A stretch of 64,000 nt of DNA from Streptomyces sp. NBC_00250. GTDB taxonomy: Bacteria; Actinomycetota; Actinomycetes; Streptomycetales; Streptomycetaceae. Within the stretch, counting starts at the first letter, position 1; each line of letters opens with the position of its first letter. The notes under the pieces were generated by a model that saw only the letters and a list, made by a program, of their open reading frames with translations, ran no database searches and was not told the origin of the DNA. A program made the position numbers and the translations under genes. This document shows positions 24,514 through 34,327 of this stretch, piece after piece. The stretch covers positions 7,255,501 to 7,319,500 of the forward strand of contig NZ_CP108088.1 of NCBI RefSeq assembly GCF_036192275.1, given 5' to 3'.

Positions 24514-25737
24514 ATGACGGTCGGCACGGACAGTCCCGCACAGGCACGGAGCGCCGCGCCGCACGCCCCGGAACCGCCGCCGGACCCGGGCGCACAGGAA
24601 TCACCGGGCGCGGACGGGACCACCGCCTCCGCCGGGGCCGGCGATTCCCCCGCGTCCTCCGCGTCCGCCGCGTTCGAAGCCTTCGCCGGGGTCAATCCCG
24701 ACGACCTCCCCGACGGTCTCGTCGTCGCCGACGAGACCGGCCGGGTCGTCTGCTTCAACGCCGCCGCCAGCCGTATCACCGCCGTCCCCGGCGACCGGGC
24801 CCTCGGCCTCCCCCTCGACGAGGCACTCCCCCTGGAAGACCTCAAGGGAAGCCGCTGGTGGGCCCTGACCGACCCGTACGGCGGACTCGCCACCCGCCGC
24901 GGCCAGCCCGAGCGCAATCTGCTGCTGCCCGGCGGCCGTGAGGTCCTCGTCTCCGCCCGGTACGTCCGCGAGCGCCCCACCGGGCCGGTCCGCCGGGTCG
25001 TGGTCAGCCTGCGCGGCACCGAGGCCCGCCGCCGCACCGAGCGCAGCCACGCCGAACTCATCGCCACCGTCGCCCATGAACTGCGCTCCCCGCTCACCTC
25101 CGTCAAGGGCTTCACCGCCACCCTCCTCGGAAAGTGGGAGCGGTTCAACGACGAGCAGAAGCGGCTGATGCTGGAGACCGTCGACGCCGACGCGGGCCGC
25201 ATCAAGCGGCTCATCGCCGAACTCCTCGACATCTCCCGGATCGACTCCGGCCGGCTCGAAGTGCGCCGCCAGCCCGTCGACATCGCCGCCGCCATCGGCC
25301 GGCACGTCCAGGTGCACACCACCGGCGGCCAGTCCCCGGACCGCTTCTTCGTACGGATCAGGCCCCAGCTGCCCGCGCTCTGGGCCGACCCCGACAAGAT
25401 CGACCAGATCCTCGGGAACCTCCTCGAAAATGCGGTGCGCCACGGGGACGGAACCGTCACCATCGAGGTGGCACCCGCCCGGACGGGCGACGACGGCGAA
25501 GAGGGGACGGAGGTCACCGTGAGCGACGAGGGCCCCGGCATCCCCGAGGAGTCGATGAGCCGCGTCTTCACCCGCTTCTGGCGGGGCAGCAAGCGCGGCG
25601 GCACCGGACTCGGCCTCTACATCGTCAAGGGCGTCGTCGAGGCCCACGGCGGAACGATCACCGTCGGAAGGGGCCCCCGAGGCGGGGCCGAGTTCCGATT
25701 TATCCTGCCCGTCGGCACCCCGGCCCATCTCATCTGA
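24514..25737 (+). CDS. Soluble PAS-type sensor histidine kinase, orphan
   Basis: A 407-residue cytoplasmic kinase. Residues 1-55 are disordered (Pro/Ala/Asp-rich), about 60-165 form a PAS-like domain (DGLVVADETGRVVCFNAAASRI), then a HisKA domain with the phosphorylated His in TVAHELRSPLTSVKG and a HATPase with NLLENAVRHG (N box), VSDEGPGIPEE (G1) and RGGTGLGLYIVK (G2). There is no membrane helix and no response regulator gene beside it, so its partner is elsewhere. A -10-like TAGAGT at 24460-24465 lies upstream. Conserved between the TrmH-like gene and pheS in streptomycetes (recalled). Confidence 0.9.
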   Translation: MTVGTDSPAQARSAAPHAPEPPPDPGAQESPGADGTTASAGAGDSPASSASAAFEAFAGVNPDDLPDGLVVADETGRVVCFNAAASRITAVPGDRALGLPLDEALPLEDLKGSRWWALTDPYGGLATRRGQPERNLLLPGGREVLVSARYVRERPTGPVRRVVVSLRGTEARRRTERSHAELIATVAHELRSPLTSVKGFTATLLGKWERFNDEQKRLMLETVDADAGRIKRLIAELLDISRIDSGRLEVRRQPVDIAAAIGRHVQVHTTGGQSPDRFFVRIRPQLPALWADPDKIDQILGNLLENAVRHGDGTVTIEVAPARTGDDGEEGTEVTVSDEGPGIPEESMSRVFTRFWRGSKRGGTGLGLYIVKGVVEAHGGTITVGRGPRGGAEFRFILPVGTPAHLI

Positions 25738-25835
25738 CGAGATCCAGCAGGAATCCGAGAGGAATCCGACAGGATCAGGCGAGATACAGAGCCGCCCGGC
25801 CTGCCCACGGGCTCATTCGCGTCCCCTCACCCCGT

Positions 25836-25841
25836 TAGACT
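25836..25841 (+). promoter_or_regulatory. -10-like element upstream of pheS
   Basis: TAGACT lies 73 bases before the pheS start, in a region (25738-25914) without other genes. Candidate -35 sequences are poor. It suggests that pheST is transcribed separately from the kinase gene with a leader of about 65 bases. No T-box was recognised in that leader. Confidence 0.3.
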
Positions 25842-25914
25842 CGTCCTTTGGCACGTTTGCGCCCTTGACGTCGAGCGGGGCCGCCCAGCCAAGCCAACGG
25901 AAGCACGGGAAGAG

Positions 25915-27054
25915 ATGTCCGCACCCAATAAGTCGTACGACCCGGTTGAGGTCGAGGCACTGAAACCGGAAGAGATCGAGCGCATGCGGGACGAGGCGCT
26001 CGCCGCCTTCGCCGCCGCGGGCGACCTCGACGCGCTCGCACACGCGAAGACCGCGCACACCGGTGGCACCTCGCCGCTGGCGCTCGCCAACCGGGAGATC
26101 GGTGCCCTGCCCCCGCAGGCCAAGGCCGCCGCCGGAAAGGTCGTGGGCCAGGCCCGCGGCATCGTCTCCAAGGCGCTCGCCGCCCGCCAGACGGAGCTGG
26201 AGGCCGAGCGTGACGCGCGCGTCCTCGTCGAGGAGGCCGTCGACGTCACCCTGCCGTACGACCGCGTCCCGGCCGGCGCCCGGCACCCGCTGACCACGCT
26301 CATGGAGCGCGTCTCCGACGTCTTCGTCTCCATGGGGTACGAGGTCGCCGAAGGTCCCGAGGTCGAGGCCGAGTGGTTCAACTTCGACGCCCTCAACTTC
26401 GTCCCGGACCACCCGGCGCGCCAGATGCAGGACACCTTCTTCGTCGAGGGAACCTCCCCCGACGGCAAGGCCACCACGGGCGACGAGTCCGGTGTCGTGC
26501 TGCGTACGCACACCTCGCCGGTCCAGGCCCGCACGCTCATCGACCGGGAGCCCCCGGTCTACGTCGTGTGCCCCGGCCGCGTCTACCGCACCGACGAGCT
26601 CGACGCCACGCACACCCCGGTCTTCCACCAGATCGAGCTGCTCGCCGTCGACGAGGGCCTGACCATGGCCGACCTCAAGGGCACCCTGGACCACATGGTC
26701 CAGGCGCTCTTCGGCCCGGACATGAAGACCCGGCTGCGCCCGAACTTCTTCCCGTTCACCGAGCCGTCCGCCGAGATGGACATGCTCTGCTACGTCTGTC
26801 GCGGCGAGTCCGTCGGCAACCCGGACCGCCCCTGCCGCACCTGCGGCAGCGAGGGCTGGATCGAGCTGGGCGGCTGCGGCATGGTCAACCCGAAGGTGCT
26901 CGTCGCCTGCGGTGTGGACCCCGAGAAGTACAGCGGATTCGCCTTCGGGTTCGGCATCGAGCGGATGCTGATGTTCCGCCACAACGTCGACGACATGCGA
27001 AACATGGTCGAGGGTGACGTCCGGTTCACCCGGCCGTTCGGGATGGAGATCTGA
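25915..27054 (+). CDS. pheS: Phenylalanyl-tRNA synthetase alpha subunit
   Basis: A 379-residue class II synthetase alpha chain. N-terminal coiled-coil region (about 20-110) binds tRNA; the catalytic core includes [28 protein letters not shown] (motif 1), the [15 protein letters not shown] block (motif 2) and [10 protein letters not shown] with [10 protein letters not shown] (motif 3). The alpha and beta subunits form a heterotetramer that charges tRNAPhe. Ribosome binding site GAAGAG before ATG 25915. The last base of the stop is the first base of the pheT start (TGATG), giving tight translational coupling. Confidence 0.98.
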   Translation: MSAPNKSYDPVEVEALKPEEIERMRDEALAAFAAAGDLDALAHAKTAHTGGTSPLALANREIGALPPQAKAAAGKVVGQARGIVSKALAARQTELEAERDARVLVEEAVDVTLPYDRVPAGARHPLTTLMERVSDVFVSMGYEVAEGPEVEAEWFNFDALNFVPDHPARQMQDTFFVEGTSPDGKATTGDESGVVLRTHTSPVQARTLIDREPPVYVVCPGRVYRTDELDATHTPVFHQIELLAVDEGLTMADLKGTLDHMVQALFGPDMKTRLRPNFFPFTEPSAEMDMLCYVCRGESVGNPDRPCRTCGSEGWIELGGCGMVNPKVLVACGVDPEKYSGFAFGFGIERMLMFRHNVDDMRNMVEGDVRFTRPFGMEI

Positions 27055-29582
27055 TGCGGGTCCCGCTTTCTTGGCTGCGGGAGTACGTCGACCTGCCGGC
27101 GACGGAGACCGGCCGCGACGTCCAGGCCAAGCTCATTTCGGCAGGCCTCGAGGTCGAGACCGTCGAGCAGCTCGGCGCCGGCCTGACCGGCCCGCTGGTG
27201 GTCGGCAAGGTCCTCACCATCGAGGAGCTGACGGAGTTCAAGAAGCCCATCCGCTTCTGCACCGTCGACGTCGGCCAGGCCAACGGCACCGGCGAGCCCC
27301 AGGAGATCATCTGCGGCGCCCGGAACTTCGCCGTCGGCGACAAGGTCGTCGTGGCCCTGCCCGGCGCCGTCCTCCCCGGTGACTTCCGGATCGCCGAGCG
27401 CAAGACCTACGGCCGGGTCTCCCGGGGCATGATCTGCTCCGGCGACGAGCTCGGCATGGGCGACGACGGCACGCACGGCATCATCGTGCTGCCGCCCGAG
27501 CTCGAGATCGGCATCGACGCCACGAAGCTCCTGGAGCTGTACGACGAGGTCCTCGACATCGCCGTCACCCCGGACCGCGGCTACTGCCTCTCGATGCGCG
27601 GCGTCGCCCGCGAGACCGCCACCGCGTACGGCCTGCCGCTGCGCGACCCGGCGCTCCTCGACGTGCCCGCGCCGAACTCGTACGGCTACCCGGTCCGGGT
27701 CACCGACCCGATCGGCTGCGACCGCTTCACCGCGCGTACGGTCGTCGGTCTGCAGCCCGAGGCCCGGTCCCCGATCTGGCTGCGCCGCCGCCTCCAGAAG
27801 GCCGGCATGCGTCCGATCTCGCTGGCCGTCGACGTCACCAACTACGTGATGCTGGAGCTCGGTCAGCCGATCCACGCCTACGACCGCAGCCTTCTCGACG
27901 GCCCGATCGGCGTCCGCCGTGCCGAGGCCGGCGAGAAGATCACCACCCTCGACGGCACCGTGCGCGTCCTGGACGCCGCGGACCTCGTCATCACCGACAA
28001 CCGCGGTCCGATCGGCATCGCGGGCGTCATGGGCGGTGCCAACACGGAGATCGCCGACCCGGAGACCGACCCGGAGACCGGGATCGTCACCGGCAGCTCC
28101 GAGGTCGTCATCGAGGCCGCGCACTTCGACGCGATCTCGATCGCCCGCACCGCGCGCCGCCACAAGCTGTCCTCCGAGGCGTCCAAGCGCTTCGAGCGCG
28201 GCGTCGACCCGCAGGCCGCCGCGGCCGCCGCGCAGCGCTGCGTCGACCTGCTCGTGCTGCTCGCGGGCGGCACGGCAGAGGCCGGTGTCACCGAGATCAG
28301 CGCCCCGTCCGCGCCGCGCACGATCACCATGCCGGCGAACCACCCGGACAAGGTCGCGGGCGTCGACTACGGCCGCGAGACCGTCGTCCGCCGCCTCCAG
28401 GAGGTCGGCTGCGACGTCTACGGCCAGGACGAGCTCGTCGTCACCGTGCCCTCGTGGCGCCCCGACCTCAACGAGCCGAACGACCTCGCCGAAGAGGTCA
28501 TCCGGCTGGAGGGCTACGAGAACCTGCCCTCCACGCTGCCGAAGCCCCCGGCCGGCCGCGGGCTCACCGAGCGCCAGCGCGTCCACCGCCGGGTGGGCCG
28601 CGCGCTGGCCGGCGCCGGCTACGTCGAGGCGCTGAACTACCCGTTCATCGGCGAGCAGGCCCTCGACAACCTCGGTCTCGACGCGGACGACGCCCGTCGT
28701 CGGCTCGTGAAGCTGGTCAACCCGCTCTCGGACGAGGAGCCCGCGCTCCGCACGACGCTGCTCCCGGGCCTGCTCGGTGCGCTCCGCCGGAACGACAGCC
28801 GTGGCAGCCACGACCTGGCGCTCTTCGAGACCGGTCTGGTCTTCCGGCCGGAGGGACAGCCCGGCGTCGCCGTCCGGCTGCCCGTCGACCGTCGCCCCAG
28901 CGACGAGGAGATCGCCGCGGTCAACGCCGTGCTGCCCGCGCAGCCGCGCCGCGCCGCCGTCGTCCTCGCCGGTGCGCGCGAGCAGGCCGGCTGGTGGGGC
29001 AAGGGCCGTCCGTCCGACTGGGCGGACGCGGTCGAGGCAGGTCGGACCGTGGCCGCCGAGGCCGGGGTCGAGCTGATCATCAGCGCCGACCAGCACGCCC
29101 CGTGGCACCCGGGCCGCTGCGCCGCGTTCCACGTCGAGGTGGACGGCGAGAAGGTCCTCGTCGGCCACGCCGGCGAGCTCCACCCGCGCGTGGTGAAGGC
29201 GTTCGGCCTGCCGGCCCGCGCCTGCGCGATGGAGATCGACCTGGACCTCCTGGAGAAGGCGAACGAGGGCCCGCTCAAGGCCCCCCGTATCTCCTCCTTC
29301 CCGGTCGCCACCCAGGACGTCGCCCTGGTCGTCGCGGGCGACGTCCCGGCCGCCGACGTCGAGGCCGCCCTCGCCGAGGGCGCGGGTGAACTCCTGGAGT
29401 CCATCCGGCTGTTCGACGTCTACACGGGTGACCAGCTCGACGAGGGCACCAAGTCCCTGGCGTACGCGCTGAAGTTCCGCGCCGAGGACCGCACGCTCAC
29501 CGTCGACGAGGCCACCGCGGCCCGCGACGCGGCGGTGGCCCTGGCGTCCGAGCGCACGGGCGCCGTCCTGCGCGGCGCCTGA
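27054..29582 (+). CDS. pheT: Phenylalanyl-tRNA synthetase beta subunit
   Basis: An 842-residue beta chain with the normal domain order: N-terminal B1 part, OB-fold tRNA-binding domain about 40-155 ([13 protein letters not shown]), B3/B4 editing domain, B5 domain (around [14 protein letters not shown]), catalytic-like core, and the C-terminal ferredoxin-fold anticodon-binding domain ending in [24 protein letters not shown]. It overlaps pheS by one base and is followed by a strong terminator at 29605-29641, so pheST is a two-gene unit. Full length, no interruption. Confidence 0.98.
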   Translation: MRVPLSWLREYVDLPATETGRDVQAKLISAGLEVETVEQLGAGLTGPLVVGKVLTIEELTEFKKPIRFCTVDVGQANGTGEPQEIICGARNFAVGDKVVVALPGAVLPGDFRIAERKTYGRVSRGMICSGDELGMGDDGTHGIIVLPPELEIGIDATKLLELYDEVLDIAVTPDRGYCLSMRGVARETATAYGLPLRDPALLDVPAPNSYGYPVRVTDPIGCDRFTARTVVGLQPEARSPIWLRRRLQKAGMRPISLAVDVTNYVMLELGQPIHAYDRSLLDGPIGVRRAEAGEKITTLDGTVRVLDAADLVITDNRGPIGIAGVMGGANTEIADPETDPETGIVTGSSEVVIEAAHFDAISIARTARRHKLSSEASKRFERGVDPQAAAAAAQRCVDLLVLLAGGTAEAGVTEISAPSAPRTITMPANHPDKVAGVDYGRETVVRRLQEVGCDVYGQDELVVTVPSWRPDLNEPNDLAEEVIRLEGYENLPSTLPKPPAGRGLTERQRVHRRVGRALAGAGYVEALNYPFIGEQALDNLGLDADDARRRLVKLVNPLSDEEPALRTTLLPGLLGALRRNDSRGSHDLALFETGLVFRPEGQPGVAVRLPVDRRPSDEEIAAVNAVLPAQPRRAAVVLAGAREQAGWWGKGRPSDWADAVEAGRTVAAEAGVELIISADQHAPWHPGRCAAFHVEVDGEKVLVGHAGELHPRVVKAFGLPARACAMEIDLDLLEKANEGPLKAPRISSFPVATQDVALVVAGDVPAADVEAALAEGAGELLESIRLFDVYTGDQLDEGTKSLAYALKFRAEDRTLTVDEATAARDAAVALASERTGAVLRGA

Positions 29583-29604
29583 GCGCCGTAGCGCAGCAGC
29601 ACCA

Positions 29605-29641
29605 GGAGGGCCGCCCCGGGGATTCCCCGGGGCGGCCCTCC
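29605..29641 (+). terminator. Strong hairpin terminator after pheT
   Basis: Perfect 17-base arms (29605-29621 and 29625-29641, GGAGGGCCGCC... with its complement) enclose a three-base loop, 23 bases after the pheT stop. No T-run follows, as is usual for streptomycete terminators. Confidence 0.85.
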
Positions 29642-29871
29642 GCCGTTTCCGCACCCCACAAGGGCGTACATGTGGCCGGGGTCCGACCACGCGTACGCGT
29701 GGCGGAGCCCTGGCGGAGGGCGGCGCGTGAGGGGTGCTCACTCCTTCGGGTGAGATCGTCCCGGGGTGTTCCCCGGTGGGGTGTGCGGTCGACAGAATCG
29801 ACGCGGCCGCAGGGGCGGACCTGTGTGCCCCAGGGCCTTCGGGCGCTGTCGGGGCTCGGGAAGGGCCGTGC

Positions 29872-30939
29872 ATGATCCGTACGAGGTCGTTCGTCTCCGA
29901 TGGCTCCCGGCTCCGCCGGCTGGGCCCGCTGGCTCTCCCCACCGTGTGGGGTGCGGTGGCCGTGGCGTGGAAGTTCGGCTGTCCGCTGGCCCGGCAGCCG
30001 GGGCTGCCGATGAGGATCGCCACGAGTGTCGTCTTCCTCACCGTCGGGACCGGCCTCGTGCTCGGTCTGCGGCGCGGGTTCGCGCGGGAGCTGGCGGCCG
30101 TGCGGGCCGTCGCGGACGCCACCCAGCAGGTGCTGCTGCGCCCGCCGCCCGCCCGCCTCGACGGACTCGCGCTGGCCGCCGGGCAGTTGTCCGCCTCCCG
30201 GGGCGCTTCCGTCGGCGGGGATCTGTACGAGGCGGTGGCCACCCCCTACGGGGTGCGGATCGTCATCGGGGACGTCCGGGGGCACGGCCTCGCCGCCCTC
30301 GGTGCGGTGGTCGCCGTGCTGGGGAGCTTTCGCGAGGCCGCCCACGACGAGGCCGAACTCGGTGGGGTGCTGCGGCGTCTCGAGCGGGCCCTGGAGCGGC
30401 ATCTGCGGGAGCGGGCGCGGGACGAGCACCCGGCGAGGTCGGGCGTGGAACCCGCGCACCCCGCGGCGGAGGAGTTCGTGACCCTGCTGCTTCTGGAGGT
30501 CCGGTCGGACGGGCGGCTCTCCGTGCTCAACTGCGGCCACCCCGGCCCGTACCGGCTCGGGCGGACGGTGGAGCGGCTCCCGGTGGGCGATCCGCTGCCC
30601 CCGCTCGGCGTCCTGCCGCTGCCCGGCGCCCTCGCGCCGTACACCGCGGCCCGGCTGATGCCCGGCGAGACCCTCGTCCTGCACACCGACGGCGCGGAGG
30701 AGGCCCGCGACCACCGTGGCCGGTTCTTCGCGCTCGACACCGCCCTGGCCGGGATGTCCGGAGAGGCGCCCGCCGCCATGGTCCGCCGGGTCCACACCGC
30801 TCTGCTGCGCCACACGGGCGGCCGGCTCGACGACGACGTCGCGCTGCTCGTCGTACGCAACGACCGCGTCCGGGTGCCGGCGCAGCCCGCCGAACCCGGG
30901 CTGCGCCGCCCCCGGCCCGCCCCCTCCTCCCACTGCTGA
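29872..30939 (+). CDS. SpoIIE-type PP2C-family serine phosphatase, membrane bound
   Basis: A 355-residue protein. Two hydrophobic helices lie near the N-terminus (GPLALPTVWGAVAVAW and ATSVVFLTVGTGLVLGL), then the SpoIIE phosphatase domain: SVGGDLYEAVATPYGVRIVIGDVRGHG with metal-binding Asp residues, CGHPGPYRLG, LVLHTDGAEEARD and DDDVALLVV near the end. Start ATG 29872 is chosen because GGAAGGG lies just before it; the frame is open 46 codons upstream without family similarity. Such enzymes usually act on anti-sigma-factor antagonists; no such partner is adjacent. It ends in a strong terminator at 30959. Confidence 0.88.
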   Translation: MIRTRSFVSDGSRLRRLGPLALPTVWGAVAVAWKFGCPLARQPGLPMRIATSVVFLTVGTGLVLGLRRGFARELAAVRAVADATQQVLLRPPPARLDGLALAAGQLSASRGASVGGDLYEAVATPYGVRIVIGDVRGHGLAALGAVVAVLGSFREAAHDEAELGGVLRRLERALERHLRERARDEHPARSGVEPAHPAAEEFVTLLLLEVRSDGRLSVLNCGHPGPYRLGRTVERLPVGDPLPPLGVLPLPGALAPYTAARLMPGETLVLHTDGAEEARDHRGRFFALDTALAGMSGEAPAAMVRRVHTALLRHTGGRLDDDVALLVVRNDRVRVPAQPAEPGLRRPRPAPSSHC

Positions 30940-31290
30940 GCGGAGGAGGTCGGGGCCGGCGTCGCCCGCCCCGCCACGGAGTGTCGGGCAGATCAGCGGG
31001 GCGGGCGACGCTGACCGGGCGGCCGCACTGTTTGAGGGGGGAGCCGGCGGCCCGGTCGTCGCCTTGCGGCGAGAAGCACAGTCAAGCGGTACGGGGACGA
31101 GCACGGCAGAGTACGCGGACCGGGAGAACGAGTACTTCATTCACACCCCGTGCGAAATCGTCCCGTTCCAGGCCGATGCCGTCGTGCGGGGGTTGACCCG
31201 AAGGGGGTTCTCCGCAGTGGTTCGGCCCGTACGAAATCGGCCACCGCTACGCTGAGTTCACCGAGCTCGAGCCGAGCGACCGGAGCGGTC
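30940..31290 (+). other. Intergenic region with terminator and repeated sites, no gene seen
   Basis: The gap starts with the terminator of the phosphatase gene (30959-31011). The rest has no convincing coding frame. Two related sites CGTGCGAAATCG (31149-31160) and CGTACGAAATCG (31228-31239) are 79 bases apart upstream of the TPR-regulator gene, and a TTGACC sequence lies at about 31194. They may be regulator binding or promoter sites. Confidence 0.45.
30959..31011 (+). terminator. Hairpin terminator after the SpoIIE-type phosphatase
   Basis: Perfect 16-base arms at 30959-30974 and 30996-31011 (GCGTCGCCCGCCCCGC and complement) with a 21-base loop, 20 bases after the stop at 30939. Confidence 0.8.
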
Positions 31291-32631
31291 ATGCAGCCCA
31301 ACACCTTGCTCGACGCCCTGCTCGACGAAGCGGGCGTCTCGAACGCCGGCCTTGCCGCCCATGTGAACCGGGCAGGCCGGACCAGGGGTCTCACCCTGCG
31401 CTACGAACACACCGCCGTGGCCCGCTGGTTGAAGGGCCAGCGGCCGCGCGGCCAGGTGCCCGACCTGATCTGCGAGGTGCTCGCCGCACGGCTGCACCGG
31501 CAGGTGACCCTGGACGACATCGGCTTCGGGATGCCGGACGGGCCCGTCCTCGCGGTCGGTTCGCCGCTGTGCGGGTTCGTGGAGCGGGCGGCCGCCCTGT
31601 GGCGCTCCGACGAGCAGCAGCGGCCGCACATAGTGACCGCTCCCGCCGTGACCGGGACCCCGGCGGTGATGCCCGTGTGGGAGTGGGAGAACCCGCCGGA
31701 GGACGTGGACGTCTCCCGCGCGGGCCGGACGACGGTCTCCGCCGCCGACATCAGCGTGCTGAGCGCCGCTCGTTCGCACTACGAGCAGATGTACCGCAAG
31801 GCCGGGGGCATCGCGACCCGCGCCCGGATCGTCGGCTTCCTCACCACCGAGACCGCGCCGCTGCTGCGGGGTTCGTACAGCGACGCGCTCGGCCGGCGGC
31901 TGCACCGGGCCACCGGCGGACTGGTGGCGGTGGCCGGCATCTGCGCGTACGACGCCGACGCGCACGGTCTCGCCCAGCGCTACTTCCACCAGGCGCTGCG
32001 GCTCGCGAAGGCGAGCGGGGACCGGGGGCTCGGCGCCTATGTGATCGCGCTCCTCGTCAACCAGTCGCTGTTCATGGGGGAGTACCGGCAGGCGGTGGCG
32101 TTCGCGGAGGCGGCGCTGCGGGCGGCCGGACGGCAGATCACTCCGGCGCTTGCCGCCGATCTGACGGCGATGCAGGCGAAGGCGTACGCGCATCTGGGCG
32201 ACGGGGCGGCCGCGTTGGCCTGTATCCGGCGGGCCGAGATCGCGGCGGAGCGGATCAGCCCGGGGGACGAACCGGCGGAGACGGGCTACGTCCAGCCGGG
32301 GCTCGTCAACGTCCAGGTCGCCGAGGCCTTGCTCAGTCTGGGTGATCTCGCCGCCGCCCACGAGCACGCGTCGATGGCGGTCGGGACGCCCTCGCACGAC
32401 CGGGGCCGGGTGCACCGGCTCGCCATGCTGTGTCAGATCGAGCTACGGCGGGGGGAGGTGGACGGGGCGGCGCGTACGGCCGTCGAGATGACCGAGCGGG
32501 CGCGGGGGATGGAGTCGCGGCGGCTGCGGGACCGGCTGCGGCAGGTGCGGGAGCACCTCCTCGCGAGTGGCGGAGGCGATGCCCGGGAGGCGGCGGCGCT
32601 TATTGACGGGGCGCTACGCGTTCCCCTGTGA
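31291..32631 (+). CDS. XRE/TPR-type regulatory protein (NsdA-like)
   Basis: A 446-residue cytoplasmic protein. The N-terminal 75 residues (NTLLDALLDEAGVSNAGLAAHVN, then TAVARWLKGQRPRGQVPDLICEVLA) resemble the helix-turn-helix start of Streptomyces NsdA/TPR regulators; residues about 170-440 are helical repeats (YFHQALRLAKASGDRGLGAY, AFAEAALRAAG, AHLGDGAAALACIRRAE). Proteins of this class affect sporulation and antibiotic production in streptomycetes. The ATG at 31291 is chosen because CGGAG lies five bases before it. Overlaps the next start by four bases (GTGA), although the Nudix gene may use a later start. Confidence 0.75.
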   Translation: MQPNTLLDALLDEAGVSNAGLAAHVNRAGRTRGLTLRYEHTAVARWLKGQRPRGQVPDLICEVLAARLHRQVTLDDIGFGMPDGPVLAVGSPLCGFVERAAALWRSDEQQRPHIVTAPAVTGTPAVMPVWEWENPPEDVDVSRAGRTTVSAADISVLSAARSHYEQMYRKAGGIATRARIVGFLTTETAPLLRGSYSDALGRRLHRATGGLVAVAGICAYDADAHGLAQRYFHQALRLAKASGDRGLGAYVIALLVNQSLFMGEYRQAVAFAEAALRAAGRQITPALAADLTAMQAKAYAHLGDGAAALACIRRAEIAAERISPGDEPAETGYVQPGLVNVQVAEALLSLGDLAAAHEHASMAVGTPSHDRGRVHRLAMLCQIELRRGEVDGAARTAVEMTERARGMESRRLRDRLRQVREHLLASGGGDAREAAALIDGALRVPL

Positions 32632-32650
32632 GCATCGAACTGCTGCGATA

Positions 32651-32689
32651 TTGCCACCAAACAAGCACCGACCAGTCGGAAGGTGGCAA
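32651..32689 (+). repeat. Inverted repeat covering the Nudix ribosome binding site
   Basis: Perfect eight-base arms TTGCCACC (32651-32658) and GGTGGCAA (32682-32689), 23 bases apart. The right arm begins within GGAAGGTGG just before the proposed GTG start at 32694, so the hairpin would sequester the ribosome binding site. It could equally be an operator for a dimeric regulator. Confidence 0.5.
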
Positions 32690-32693
32690 GAAC

Positions 32694-33224
32694 GTGCAGT
32701 GGACGAAACTGAGCGAACGCTCTGTCTATGAGAATCGCTGGTTCCGGGTGAACCTCGCGGACGTCGAACTCCCGGACGGCCGCCACCTCGACCACTATCT
32801 GATCCGGCTCCGTCCGGTCGCCGTCGCGACCGCCCTCAACGAGGCCGACGAAGTCCTGATGCTCTGGCGCCATCGCTTCATCACCGACAGCTGGGGCTGG
32901 GAACTGGCCGCCGGTGTCGTCGAGGACGGCGAGGACATCGAGGCCGCCGCCGCCCGTGAGATGGAGGAGGAGACCGGCTGGCGGCCGGGGCCGCTGCGCC
33001 ATCTCCTCACCGTCGAGCCGTCCAACGGCCTCACCGACGCCCGCCACCACCTCTACTGGGCCGAGCAGGCCACGTACACCGGACCGCCCGAGGACGCCTT
33101 CGAGTCCTCACGGCGGGCCTGGGTGCCGCTGAAACAGGTCCCCGACATGATCGCCCGGGGCGAGATCCCGGCCGCCAACATGGCCGCCGGGCTGCTGATG
33201 CTCCACCATCTGCGGCTGGGCTGA
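32694..33224 (+). CDS. Nudix hydrolase (ADP-ribose pyrophosphatase-like)
   Basis: A 176-residue Nudix protein. The Nudix box is readable as GVVEDGEDIEAAAAREMEEETGWRPG (GX5EX7REUXEEXGU pattern, with REMEEETG), preceded by the ELAAG motif typical of ADP-sugar pyrophosphatases. It probably hydrolyses ADP-ribose or another nucleoside diphosphate derivative. The open frame begins at a GTG at 32628 overlapping the previous stop; the GTG at 32694 is preferred because GGAAGG precedes it and residues before it (MSIELLRYCHQ) look unlike the family. A terminator lies downstream at 33244. Confidence 0.88.
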   Translation: MQWTKLSERSVYENRWFRVNLADVELPDGRHLDHYLIRLRPVAVATALNEADEVLMLWRHRFITDSWGWELAAGVVEDGEDIEAAAAREMEEETGWRPGPLRHLLTVEPSNGLTDARHHLYWAEQATYTGPPEDAFESSRRAWVPLKQVPDMIARGEIPAANMAAGLLMLHHLRLG

Positions 33225-33243
33225 CCTCCTGGCCGCGGACATG

Positions 33244-33283
33244 CCGGACGGCCCGTACCTGTGCGTGTGTACGGGCCGTCCGG
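33244..33283. terminator. Bidirectional terminator between Nudix and hydroxyacyl-CoA dehydrogenase genes
   Basis: Perfect 15-base arms at 33244-33258 and 33269-33283 (CCGGACGGCCCGTAC and complement) with a ten-base loop, between convergent genes ending at 33224 and 33296. Confidence 0.85.
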
Positions 33284-33295
33284 GGTCCTGGGAGA

Positions 33296-34156
33296 TCAGG
33301 CGTACGGGTAGAAGCCCGAGCCCGTCTTCCGGCCGAGCCGGCCCGCGTCCACCATGCGCTGGAGCAGCGGGGGAGCGGCGTACAGCGGCTCCTTGAACTC
33401 GGCGTACATCGAGTCCGCGATCGAGGCGATCGTGTCCAGACCGATCAGGTCCGAGAGCTTCAGCGGGCCCATCGGGTGGGCGCAGCCGAACTCCATGCCG
33501 TTGTCGATGTCGTCGCGGCTCGCGATGCCCGACTCGAACATCCGGATCGCGGAGAGCAGATACGGCACGAGCAGGGCGTTGACCACGAAGCCGGAGCGGT
33601 CCTGCGCGCGGATCGCGTGCTTGCCGAGGGCCTTCTCGGCGAAGGCCTGGGCGCGGCTGATCGTGCCCTCGGAGGTGGTGAGGGCCGGGATCAGCTCGAC
33701 GAGCTTCTGCACCGGGGCCGGGTTGAAGAAGTGGATGCCGATGACCTGGTCGGGGCGGGAGGTCGCCACGGCCAGCTTCACCAGCGGGATGGAGGAGGTG
33801 TTCGAGGCCAGGATGGCGTCCGGCCGGGTCATCACCTGGTCGAGGACCTGGAAGATCTCGGTCTTGACCTGCTCGTTCTCCACGACCGCCTCGATGACGA
33901 GGTCGCGGTCGGCGAACTCGCCCAGGTCGGTGGTGAAGCTGAGGCGGGCGAGCGTCGCGTCCCGCTCCTCCTCGCTGATCTTGCCGCGTTCGGCGGCCTT
34001 CGCCAGCGAGTTGTAGAGCCGTGTGCGGCCGATCTCCAGCGCCTCGCCGGTGGTCTCGGCGACCTTCACCTCAAGGCCGCTCCGGGCACACACCTCTGCG
34101 ATGCCCGCGCCCATCTGGCCGCAGCCCACCACTCCGACGCGCTCAATGTCGGCCAT
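33296..34156 (-). CDS. 3-hydroxybutyryl-CoA (3-hydroxyacyl-CoA) dehydrogenase
   Basis: A 286-residue enzyme of the fadB2/hbd type: NAD-binding VGVVGCGQMGAGIAEVCARSG, the catalytic His in GIHFFNPAPVQKLVEL, and the C-terminal domain GFVVNALLVPYLLSAIRM and GLDTIASIADSMY. It oxidises or reduces 3-hydroxyacyl-CoA in beta-oxidation or butyrate/PHB metabolism, in the cytoplasm. ATG 34156 (MADIERVG) is chosen; a GTG four codons earlier at 34168 has AAAGG six bases before it and may be the real start. Ordinary length for the family; single-gene unit. Confidence 0.93.
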   Translation of the reverse strand: MADIERVGVVGCGQMGAGIAEVCARSGLEVKVAETTGEALEIGRTRLYNSLAKAAERGKISEEERDATLARLSFTTDLGEFADRDLVIEAVVENEQVKTEIFQVLDQVMTRPDAILASNTSSIPLVKLAVATSRPDQVIGIHFFNPAPVQKLVELIPALTTSEGTISRAQAFAEKALGKHAIRAQDRSGFVVNALLVPYLLSAIRMFESGIASRDDIDNGMEFGCAHPMGPLKLSDLIGLDTIASIADSMYAEFKEPLYAAPPLLQRMVDAGRLGRKTGSGFYPYA

Positions 34157-34327
34157 GGAGTCCGTCACCTCGTGCCTTTCGCTCTTCTCTGGCGGCGGGG
34201 CCCCCGTGTGATTCCGGTGCGTCCGCCTCGACCCCACGACGTTACCGCTCATTAACCGATGATCGATCGTCCGGGGCGGGCATGCTGTCCGGGTGCGTGT
34301 GACGTATCCGACACGGGAGGGGTACAA

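Noticed and set aside
25738..25914. T-box or peptide attenuator before pheS
   Set aside because: No T-box sequence, no run of Phe codons and no terminator/antiterminator pair could be seen in this leader.
26790..30242. A 1150-codon minus-strand frame antisense to pheST
   Set aside because: Shadow of high-GC third positions; the composition is Arg/Gly/Val/Asp-rich with no family features and pheS/pheT are certain on the other strand.
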